From Collodictyon triciliatum (taxonomy: Eukaryota > CRuMs): a stretch of 22,822 nucleotides of DNA. The stretch spans positions 1-22,822 of the forward strand of contig JBHJMP010000508.1 in NCBI GenBank assembly GCA_043381765.1, read 5' to 3'. The notes beneath the pieces are model-generated. The model saw only the letters and a program-made list of their open reading frames with translations. It was not told the origin of the DNA and made no database searches. The translations under genes and the position numbers were made by a program. The stretch's first letter is position 1. Each line of letters begins with the position of its first letter. This document shows positions 1 to 22,822 of this stretch, piece after piece.

Positions 1-33
1 GCAGTGCTGTTTGTTTTTATTTTTTTTTTTTTT

Positions 34-102
<69 letters not shown>

Positions 103-103
103 G
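34..103. repeat. (TTG)n microsatellite
   Basis: About 23 uninterrupted TTG/GTT units follow a T-run. The open frame through it is only poly-Cys and is not a gene. It lies downstream of the last visible UTP6 exon, so it is probably intronic in that gene. Confidence 0.95.
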
Positions 104-209
104 CAACAGAACGTGTATCAGAAATGGAATTCAAGGAATGCATATGACTTCGGTCTGATATACTATAAAACACGCTTAAGGCTTGCACTGTTTGAGACAA
201 CACACTGAC

Positions 210-672
210 CTGGGGAATAGAGTACCAAGTTTTTTCTTATAGCCTAGTTTCTCACAGAATGTTATATATTGCTTCCACAACTCAAGGTCACGACGGTATC
301 GGGTTAATGCACGCTCGTAGAGAGAGAAAATACGGAAAATACTGGCCACTTCGAGTTTGTCGACTTTTCTATTTGCCAAACGCTCTTCAGTCGCTACAAA
401 TTATACGGTGTCATAATCTTGCCTCGGGTTTTTTCTCCCCCCAAAAAAGAAGCCAAGGTGATTTACAATTGATAGATAACACTGTAAAATTAAACACAAT
501 GACGATTCGACTAATTTCAATACAAACATTTGAGTTGAGAAATCCTCAGTCGCTTGGTCATTTCCAACTGGAACTCATATTGGATGTAAGCTAGAAAGTC
601 TAGTTTTGTTACTGTGTGTCTTATGATGGAGTATTCGTAGCGTTTTCTATTTCGCACAATATCCCTTATCTC
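210..672 (-). CDS. UTP6: UTP6-like U3 snoRNP / SSU processome protein, N-terminal part (partial)
   Basis: UTP6 is a HAT-repeat component of the U3 small-subunit processome, which works on pre-18S rRNA in the nucleolus. Two minus-strand exons are visible. The first runs from the N gap down to 528 and reads EIRDIVRNRKRYEYSI, then FLAYIQYEFQLEM. This matches the family N-terminus, where human UTP6 has EIKAIIKK, EYKIQRRT and FINYVQYEINL. The second, 393-210, reads IFSLYERALTRYRRDLELW, then YITFCEKLG, the first HAT-type repeat. The intron 527-394 starts GTTTGT, ends AG, and joins the exons in phase 1. The next donor is GTCAGT at 209. The start codon is lost in the N gap at 673-1134, and all later HAT repeats lie beyond the left edge. 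The family call rests on recalled human and yeast sequences; another HAT-repeat protein is less likely because the pre-HAT segment also fits. Confidence 0.75.
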
Positions 673-1134
673 NNNNNNNNNNNNNNNNNNNNNNNNNNNN
701 NNNNNNNNNNNNNNNNNNNNNNNNNNNNNNNNNNNNNNNNNNNNNNNNNNNNNNNNNNNNNNNNNNNNNNNNNNNNNNNNNNNNNNNNNNNNNNNNNNNN
801 NNNNNNNNNNNNNNNNNNNNNNNNNNNNNNNNNNNNNNNNNNNNNNNNNNNNNNNNNNNNNNNNNNNNNNNNNNNNNNNNNNNNNNNNNNNNNNNNNNNN
901 NNNNNNNNNNNNNNNNNNNNNNNNNNNNNNNNNNNNNNNNNNNNNNNNNNNNNNNNNNNNNNNNNNNNNNNNNNNNNNNNNNNNNNNNNNNNNNNNNNNN
1001 NNNNNNNNNNNNNNNNNNNNNNNNNNNNNNNNNNNNNNNNNNNNNNNNNNNNNNNNNNNNNNNNNNNNNNNNNNNNNNNNNNNNNNNNNNNNNNNNNNNN
1101 NNNNNNNNNNNNNNNNNNNNNNNNNNNNNNNNNN
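673..1134. other. assembly gap (462 N)
   Basis: Unsequenced gap. It probably hides the UTP6 start codon and its promoter, and perhaps a promoter shared with the divergent plus-strand gene to the right. Confidence 0.99.
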
Positions 1135-1621
1135 AAAAAGAAAAAAGAAAAATAGGAAGAAATTTATGTCCAACTATTATAATCAAGTCATTTTATAATT
1201 TTGGATGCAACAAAAGACTTTCGAAAAATAATGCGAATGTCTAAAAGCTCTCGCGCAGTTTAGCACTGGAGGAATTGCGATTATTTACTTTCATTATCAG
1301 AACTGAAAAGAAAGTGGTCTGATTGTTGCGATTTCAAATATGTGAATGAATTTGTAAAACAATACCTTGCATAATTTAAACCATGATTTCGTGATTGCTT
1401 TCATATGTCTGGAGAAATATCAAATCGACCAAGAGAATTTATTTAACAAATATAGTTTAATTTTTCGCCTCATAGGCGTAGTGTCCCATGAAATGAAGGA
1501 AACCTGATTTCGTGAAATGACTGAATATTCAAAACCTGTCATCATGAAAATGCACTTTGGTATTTATTCCATATTAAACAGGTAATTTTAATTTAATTGT
1601 TCATAGAGAGGCAACTCACAG
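1135..1621. other. mostly non-coding, AT-rich stretch
   Basis: No supported gene apart from the possible first exon at 1231-1257. The part after the N gap is an A/G-rich low-complexity tract that produces spurious open frames on both strands. Confidence 0.6.
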
Positions 1622-1708
1622 GAACTAAGTGACATCCTCGCTGCATCCGGTCGCGAGACTTTGAAATTTAACAGCTTTGAAAGATGCCAGGGAACGATGA
1701 CAACTTTT
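1231..1708 (+). CDS. possible upstream exons of the coiled-coil gene (speculative)
   Basis: Two exon candidates join in phase 0. The first, 1231-1257, starts ATG and reads MRMSKSSRA before a GTTTAG donor, the same donor hexamer used after a chitinase exon at 10325. The second, 1622-1708, follows a good acceptor (CTCACAG) and reads ELSDILAASGRE, then TLKFNSFERCQGTMTTF, before a GTATTA donor. It has balanced, coding-like composition in otherwise AT-rich DNA. I recognise no family. They could be the N-terminus of the plus-strand gene whose firm exons begin at 2570, but the connecting exon between 1709 and 2569 could not be fixed. One possibility begins at 2341 after TTTTCGTAG. The first candidate is weak, the second moderate. 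Confidence 0.3.
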
Positions 1709-1939
1709 GTATTATTTGTTTGTTTGTTTTTTTTTTTAAAAAAAAAAAAAGATTAAATAAAATGAAGCCAAACAAGATACTTTTCAATTGTATGACTTAA
1801 TGGACAAAAAAACCTCGTTGGAGAATATATCCAGGTCTTCGATTCTTTCCCCTTTTTATTCGATTCAAGGAGGTTGTTTTTTTCTATTTGTGTTTTCTTA
1901 CAGTCCAACATAGTTGTTGCGCCTTTGTTGAAACCAGCG

Positions 1940-2030
1940 GCCCGAGTCGGATAGGGCGCAGGTTGGGTGGATACAGAACCTGAATCCGCGACTCATCACT
2001 TGGCGCCCATGTGGGTCGAGGACATCCACC
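1940..2030 (+). other. tRNA-like / SINE-head-like block (candidate)
   Basis: A GC-rich island in AT-rich DNA. Positions 1940-1957 form a 4-bp stem (GCCC/GGGC) closing a loop with AGTCGG, like a tRNA D-arm and Pol III A box. Positions 1959-1982 form a 6-bp hairpin (CAGGTT/AACCTG). GGGTCGAGGAC at 2013-2023 resembles a B box, and GGTGGAT at 1966 pairs with ATCCACC at 2024-2030. No complete cloverleaf closes, so this is not an intact tRNA. A tRNA-derived SINE head or chance are both possible. Confidence 0.22.
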
Positions 2031-2507
2031 TCCGTGATAGGGATAAGAACCAGGATATAAAAAGTGGCAAAAGAAAATAAAAATAAAAAACAATATTTCC
2101 ACATCAGGATAAAGATCACCAGATCTAACGCAAATCGAAATCGGATGAAAACAACAACAACCTAGTTGACCCAACAACAAAACGTTGCGGTTTAACACAT
2201 AGACATGGTTTGTATTCCTCACACAAGTCGAAAGAGAGCCATTGAGTGCGTTAATTGATAATTCTGTAAAGCTATGAACGGGTGCATGAAGAGTGGCGAA
2301 TGAGGCTGCGATTTTGAGCGACGCCTTTTTCTTTTCGTAGACGCAGAACAAAGCGAAAAGGAGGTTGCTGGATCAAACAGGCCAAGCACCGAAGAGTCTT
2401 TATGAGCGACCCCAGAAAGCCAGGCTATTCGTTGGTTTTCTAATTGAAAGTCCTTTCAAAAAATAATGCATTCTTCATTAGTGTCATATTTGATATTTTA
2501 GTTATTT

Positions 2508-2535
2508 GGTTGTTTGGTTGTTTGGTTGTTTGGTT
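2508..2535 (+). repeat. (GGTTGTTT)n short tandem repeat
   Basis: Three and a half copies of an 8-bp unit, just upstream of the first firm exon of the coiled-coil gene. Confidence 0.9.
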
Positions 2536-2569
2536 ATTCATATTGTTTATTAACCTATTGTCTTGAAAG

Positions 2570-7304
<4,735 letters not shown>

Positions 7305-7447
7305 TCTCACTTGGCAACTTCATTCATTCTTTGTTATTTTGTTGATAATTTTGTTTAAAAACGTGTAAAATCACATATGTATCTCTGCATTGCCCATCAT
7401 GGCGACTGCAAGTAACATAAACCGGGAGGAATGGAATTATGTAGCTG

Positions 7448-7453
7448 AATAAA
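7448..7453 (+). promoter_or_regulatory. AATAAA poly(A) signal candidate
   Basis: Canonical hexamer about 145 nt after the stop codon of the coiled-coil gene. Confidence 0.4.
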
Positions 7454-7546
7454 TTGAGGCTAAAGCTCATTCCTTTTGCAACTTCTCGATTGATTTCCTT
7501 TGTTTTTTCTCTGTTACTTGAAAACTTCCTCTGCTGGCATTTGTAA

Positions 7547-7592
7547 TTACGTGGCTCTGGCAGAATGCAAGAGCCCGTAAATCTTTTTTTTT
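7547..7592 (+). other. strong stem-loop followed by a T-run
   Basis: TTACG and GGCTCT (7547-7558, one bulged T) pair with AGAGCC and CGTAA (7570-7580), giving 11 bp. A run of T follows at 7584-7592. The form resembles the 3' end of a Pol III transcript, but no recognised RNA family is seen upstream. Confidence 0.3.
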
Positions 7593-7626
7593 TGGAAGTG
7601 CTGGCACATCGTTTGGCACACAACAC

Positions 7627-7648
7627 GTACCCTTAAAAGCAAGGGTAC
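7627..7648. repeat. 8-bp perfect inverted repeat
   Basis: GTACCCTT and AAGGGTAC flank a 6-nt loop, in the region upstream of the chitinase gene. It could be a cruciform or binding site; function unknown. Confidence 0.5.
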
Positions 7649-7776
7649 ATAAATCAAATAATCATAAAGACGAATAAGCATGCTTGGATTGATTTTTTTT
7701 GGTTGCAGACATGTACATCAGTGTTAATTGAATAGTCGCAAGTTGGCATGGTATCGCTTGGGTCTTTGCTTCGACT

Positions 7777-12807
<5,031 letters not shown>

Positions 12808-12844
12808 ATATTATACCCGACATTCGTTTGTGTATCATGTCAAT

Positions 12845-12850
12845 AATAAA
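12845..12850 (+). promoter_or_regulatory. AATAAA poly(A) signal for chitinase
   Basis: Canonical hexamer 37 nt after the chitinase stop codon. Confidence 0.6.
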
Positions 12851-13074
12851 GAAAAAAAAGTGTTCTGACAAAGAAAGGACATTATTATTATATATATAAA
12901 AAAAAAGAGATAACAATATACTTGCTTGGATGGCATGCTTTTCTTTGGTAAAACGTGTTGCTTCGATGGTACAATGTTGGTTTGTGTCAGATAATTGTAT
13001 CACAACGCAAGTTTGCTCAGCGCCATTGCATTTGTCCCAAAACAATTATTTCCTCCATTTTATTCTCTTTTAAC

Positions 13075-13249
13075 TCATTTTTCATTTTTCATTTTTCATT
13101 TTTCACTTTTCATTTTTCATTTTTCNNNNNNNNNNNNNNNNNNNNNNNNNNNNNNNNNNNNNNNNNNNNNNNNNNNNNNNNNNNNNNNNNNNNNNNNNNN
13201 NNNNNNNTCATTTTTCATTTTTCATTTTTCATTTTTCATTTTTCATTAT
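13075..13249. repeat. (TTTTTCA)n heptamer repeat with 82-N gap
   Basis: The same 7-bp unit lies on both sides of the gap (N at 13126-13207), so the gap probably contains more of the repeat. Confidence 0.9.
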
Positions 13250-13523
13250 CATTTTCATTATCTTTCTCTTCTTCTTTTCTCTTAGGTTCTTTTCTCTCAC
13301 AACTGTACTTTAAATTATGAGTTTCAATTTTATTGACTAGTATTTCATAACCAAACGCAATAGCACTAAGAAGCTCTCCTTCGTTCCGACACAAAGCCAC
13401 AAGGTCGATAGCGCAAATCGCTATATCCCTTTTACTTTAACCTTCTCAATTGATATATTACTGCTCATATTTCCGTAGTTAATTCAATATTCAATTATTA
13501 TTATTTTTTTTAAAAAAAAAAAG

Positions 13524-16058
13524 GACATAATCCGCCAAGTGCTATTCACAAAAGATGGCTCGCAAATGGTCACTTTTGGAGATGATAAACAGGTTGTGTT
13601 CTGGTCTGTTGATCAAGAGAACATATCCTTTTCACCCGTCGCTTCGAGGTTTATATAAATATATCATTTATCGATTGAGTACATTTTCTTGCTTTGTAAT
13701 AATATTTCAACTTTCAATTATATATTTCTAACTTGGCAAATGGTCATTAAGCATTTTATTTTCTAACAAGAAGAAAACCAAATAATCTAGGCCAACACAC
13801 AAGAAGATCAGCAAAGCTATGTTTTACAATGATGAACACTCCAAAATCATGTATTGTGACAAGGGAGGAGATGTCTCTATATTGGATGCTGCAAGCGAAG
13901 AAAAGACTGCCGAAGTAATTGTTGGACACTATGCTGTTCTGACAGACATGGTTAGTTATTGAATTCTGATTTTATACCATTTCAATATACTTTATAGGTT
14001 TGGATAGACCGTAATTCATCAGGTATGAATAGTGCATCACAAAATGTCTTATTTTATGATGAACTTATGACACAATTCCCGACATTCCATCTTTAAGGCC
14101 CTTTCCCAAGACCAAAAGCTGATTGCAACCGCAGATCGAGATGAAAAGATTAAAATTTCCCACTTTCCAAAATGCTTCATCACAAAAGCTTTTTGCCACG
14201 GACACACCCAATATCCTCCTCTATATCTATAGAAGCGATCCACAATTATATAACACACACTTATTTGTAACACCTATAGACTTTTTTATTATTCCTTGAG
14301 TTGGAACTGAAAGAGGACGTATTCCTTAACACGAGACATTTGTGACTAATGTATCTTTTCTGAAATCCCGTCTCATTTCCGCTGCTGGCGATGCCACTCT
14401 GAGAGTTTGGGACCCGCTCACTGGCTCCATGCTTTCTACCTCTAAGTTTACGCAAACTGAGCATGGAAGTGTCAATCTGGAGGTAATGCGTGTGCTGTTT
14501 AAGATTATATCGATTGGGGAACTGAAGCCATATATTTTGCTTTATGAATAGTTGATTATGTCTTTTTTTCTTCAATGAAAAAGAAATAAAAAGGATTTTG
14601 CTGTTCTATTCATCAATAAGCATGTTGTTCTAATTCATTTCAAACTATTAGCTTGTTCCTCGTGAGTTCATCAACGACCAATATATCCACCCAGATAAGT
14701 ATGTGTTCATTTTATCACAAATAATCTTGTAAATTGTTCCGGGGTAGTAAAAATACTACACGACCTCAGAATCGACCAATCAGCGATGGTGATATCCAAA
14801 ATGGTGGTATCAAGCAGCCTTGGGCATGTGATTCTTACCATCGAAGGGTGTGTTTATAAATTTAAAGGATTTTCTATTCTTAGTTATACATAATGAGGAT
14901 TTTTGAAAAATTCATATGAGCAGAGCACGCCCTCAAAAGTCTGAACCATATTTATTTACTTATTTTTCAATTTTTTATTTTTTTATTTTTTATTTTTTAT
15001 TTTTTTATTTTTTATTTTTTTATTTTTTATTTTTTTATTTTTTATTTTTTTATTTTTTTACTTTTTTACTTTTTTACTTTTTTACTTTTTTACTTTTTTA
15101 CTTTTTTACTTTTTTACTTTTTTACTTTTTTACTTTTTTACTTTTTGCATAAGATACTGATGTAGAGATGTATATTCGAAGGCAAAAGGCAGTGTTCTTC
15201 TTCAAATACGACGACTCTGACCCAGTCACTCCTCGTTTCGTCCCAGTACAAGACCCCATTCAAATTCCCTTCGAAGTTCTTGACATCCAGTTCTTCGAGG
15301 TATCGAAACCTTTTCTTTTCTTTTCTTTTCTTTTCTTTTCTTTTCTTTTCTTTTCTTTTCTTTTCTTTTCTTTTCTTTTCTTTTCTTTTCTTTTCTTTTC
15401 TTTTCTTTTCTTTTCTTTTCTTTTTCGAAATCGACTTCCTTTCAGTGTTTTATGCCAACGCACTACAAATCATAATTATTATTATTTACAACGAATCCAC
15501 TTTTAATTTTCATTGCAGGCATATAATTTTTTCTCTCTTCCTTTTCAACATCATTTTAAATACCTTAAAATAATTGTTACAATCATCTTCGTATATATTC
15601 GTCTGGTAATCTCAGAGCGAAGGGCCGCTAAAGAATCAAATCTGGATTACGGGAGGCGCACCATTTTTGCGCGTGATCCAAATGGATTCTTCGAGAGATA
15701 CGCCCACATACACGCTGCTTGAGTCTGACCCAGCCATCACAGAGTTATGTTCCATTCTCGATTCGCAGGGCTCTTATGAAGGTTATCAAATTCTCCATCA
15801 CACTATTTCCCATACATTGTACTAATGTTATTGTTTGCCGGACAAAGACAGCATCTTTCCTGACCCAACCTTCCCCATTTGTTTTCCTGAGCAGACCCAA
15901 ACAAAGCGCAAACAGAGACCGCATTTTCACCCACGTCGATGCGCAAGAAGCATTTGGTCCCGCCGCATCTGTCCCAAGAACGCAAGCGGAAGCAACGCGA
16001 CGGCGAAAAAGGCGCGAGTGCTTCCGACAACGACGGAGAAGAAAACGAGGATGATTAA
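13524..16058 (+). CDS. WDR4: WDR4/Trm82, non-catalytic subunit of tRNA (guanine-N7) methyltransferase (5' end missing)
   Basis: A WD40 scaffold that pairs with METTL1/Trm8 to make m7G46 in tRNA. Exons: 13524-13648, 13791-13950, 14098-14210, 14338-14482, 14652-14698, 14770-14851, 15168-15299, 15616-15781, 15895-16058, about 377 residues (human WDR4 is about 412). Diagnostic matches run through the protein: VTFGDDKQVVFW, YCDKGGDVSI, VGHYAVLTDM, ATADRDEKIKISHFPKCF (the Trm82/WDR4 signature), GHTQFVTNV, SAAGDATLRVWDP, then PFEVLDIQFFE. The Lys/Arg-rich tail RKKHLVPPHLSQERKRKQRD ends in an acidic patch before TAA. The intron 14211-14337 is U12-type AT-AC; the others are GT-AG, several with GTT donors (13649, 13951, 14852, 15782). 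The first exon or exons were not found. The gene converges on CAD, with stop codons about 220 nt apart. Confidence 0.93.
14211..14337 (+). other. U12-type AT-AC intron in WDR4
   Basis: The intron starts ATATCCTCC at 14211, near the U12 consensus ATATCCTT. It carries the perfect branch motif TTCCTTAAC at 14322-14330 and ends AC at 14336-14337, about 8 nt past the branch A. The upstream exon ends in phase 2 (CA) and the downstream exon supplies A, making GHT-Q-FVTNV where human has GHT-E-FVSRI. No GT donor at this position restores the frame. This implies a working minor spliceosome in the organism. Confidence 0.88.
14951..15147. repeat. (T6A)-type and (ACTTTTTT)n repeats in WDR4 intron 6
   Basis: A long T-rich tract made first of TTTTTTA/TTTTTA units, then about 11 copies of ACTTTTTT, filling most of the intron 14852-15167. 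The open frames are poly-Phe artefacts. Confidence 0.95.
15311..15420. repeat. (TTTTC)22 pentamer repeat in WDR4 intron 7
   Basis: Twenty-two perfect TTTTC units, starting about 11 nt after the donor GTATCG at 15300. The rest of intron 15300-15615 is AT-rich with nothing else recognised. Confidence 0.95.
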
Positions 16059-16203
16059 GCGCCTCCGTCAAATGGCAGATACACCGGAACCACGAGAAAT
16101 CCACGCACTTTTTTTTTCGTTCCTTTTTTATATTTACTTCGTTTTTTTTTAAAAAAATGTTTGATGAAGTGACTTTGTTTGGTTGCGGACCGAACTGTGT
16201 TTC

Positions 16204-16209
16204 TTTATT
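16204..16209 (-). promoter_or_regulatory. AATAAA poly(A) signal for CAD
   Basis: TTTATT on the plus strand is AATAAA on the minus strand, about 70 nt downstream of the CAD stop codon. Confidence 0.6.
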
Positions 16210-16278
16210 TGCGTCGTCTGGCGCGTTAATCGAATCTCCCGTGGGCTGTGGCGCTCGAAGGGCGCTGTGCACACGCGA

Positions 16279-22710
<6,432 letters not shown>

Positions 22711-22723
22711 CTATGCACGGACA

Positions 22724-22724
<1 letters not shown>

Positions 22725-22822
<98 letters not shown>
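22725..22822. repeat. poly(A) tract to the window end (98 nt)
   Basis: On the coding (minus) strand of CAD this is a T-run directly before the 3' splice site CATAG at 22711-22715. It may be a real intronic homopolymer or a contig-end artefact. Confidence 0.9.

Larger units (their letters stand above)
1709..2569. other. non-coding or intronic stretch
   Basis: Contains an 11-T/13-A palindromic run at 1727-1750, the GC-richer tRNA-like block at 1940-2030, and a plausible but unresolved exon starting at 2341 after the pyrimidine-rich acceptor TTTTCTTTTCGTAG. Two frames are open there and neither can be chosen from sequence alone. The minus-strand open frames at 1884-2351 show no recognisable protein. 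Confidence 0.5.
7305..7776. other. intergenic region between coiled-coil and chitinase genes
   Basis: It holds the 3' UTR and poly(A) signal of the left gene, two hairpins (7547-7580 and 7627-7648), and presumably the chitinase promoter. No convincing gene. The minus-strand open frame at 7324-7626 has no recognisable domain. Confidence 0.6.
12808..13523. other. intergenic region and missing 5' end of WDR4
   Basis: Contains the chitinase 3' UTR, a (TTTTTCA)n tract at 13075-13249 split by an 82-N gap (13126-13207), and an 8-T/11-A run ending at the first firm WDR4 acceptor. The WDR4 start codon and its first roughly 50-70 residues must be here or in the gap. I could not identify them: open frames around 12933-13050 do not resemble the family. 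Confidence 0.6.

Noticed and set aside
11-208. Poly-Cys open frame, and similar poly-Leu (5241-5672, 8934-9134), poly-Ile (9226-9471), poly-His (10939-11199) and poly-Phe (14916-15152, 15168-15506) frames
   Set aside because: All are read-through of microsatellites. The last two overlap the real WDR4 exon 15168-15299 but run into intronic repeats.
647-1186. Long open frames across the N gap
   Set aside because: They are open only because N has no stop codons. Only the UTP6-like segment below 672 has protein similarity.
2001-2015. TGGCGCCC-type sequence resembling a retrotransposon primer-binding site
   Set aside because: No LTRs, polypurine tract or gag/pol coding sequence are present in the window.
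14049-14575. Two minus-strand open frames over WDR4
   Set aside because: Antisense of strongly matching WD40 exons.
15745-16272. Open frames on both strands around the WDR4 C-terminal exon
   Set aside because: The frame that fits phase and gives the Lys/Arg-rich tail is 15895-16058; the others lack similarity.

Overview
The window is eukaryotic nuclear DNA. It holds five protein-coding genes broken by many short spliceosomal introns (about 49 to 370 nt, nearly all GT-AG, one AT-AC). Non-coding DNA is AT-rich and full of microsatellites, and there are three N gaps. Exons were joined by hand by matching splice-site phase and family sequence; no search was run. The fused CAD-type pyrimidine gene points to an opisthokont or amoebozoan-like lineage. 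A degenerate dihydroorotase domain inside that fusion is known from fungal URA2, and a minor-spliceosome (U12-type) intron excludes lineages that lost it. I would not name the organism beyond that.

Layout from left to right: (1) 210-672, minus strand, the N-terminal part of a UTP6-like U3 snoRNP protein, cut by the window edge and by an N gap. (2) About 1231/2570-7304, plus strand, an unrecognised charged coiled-coil, Ser/Pro-rich protein of at least about 816 residues in 12 or more exons, one of them a 23-nt microexon. (3) 7777-12807, plus strand, a secreted or membrane-anchored GH18 chitinase in 10 exons: hydrophobic N-terminus, Cys-rich region with a CBM19-like module, intact catalytic barrel, and a C-terminal extension. 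(4) About 13524-16058, plus strand, WDR4/Trm82, the non-catalytic subunit of tRNA m7G46 methyltransferase. It is missing its first exon(s) and contains a U12-type AT-AC intron. (5) 22710-16279, minus strand, the C-terminal two thirds of a CAD/URA2-type protein in 13 exons, convergent with WDR4 and running off the right edge. It covers the end of CPSase half A, CPSase half B, the regulatory domain, a DHOase-like domain, a linker and ATCase.

The most unusual content is in CAD. ATCase and the visible part of CPSase half A keep their conserved motifs. The second ATP-grasp half of the CPSase has lost several ATP/metal ligands, and the DHOase-like domain keeps about two of seven metal ligands. All exons remain open and in phase, so this looks like a maintained protein with two silent domains rather than a pseudogene. 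The second notable item is the WDR4 intron, with the 5' site ATATCCTCC, the perfect branch motif TTCCTTAAC and a terminal AC, where splicing restores the conserved GHT-Q-FV reading.

Apart from UTP6 and WDR4 both serving RNA maturation, the genes have no obvious common pathway. This is an ordinary eukaryotic neighbourhood, not an operon or defence island.
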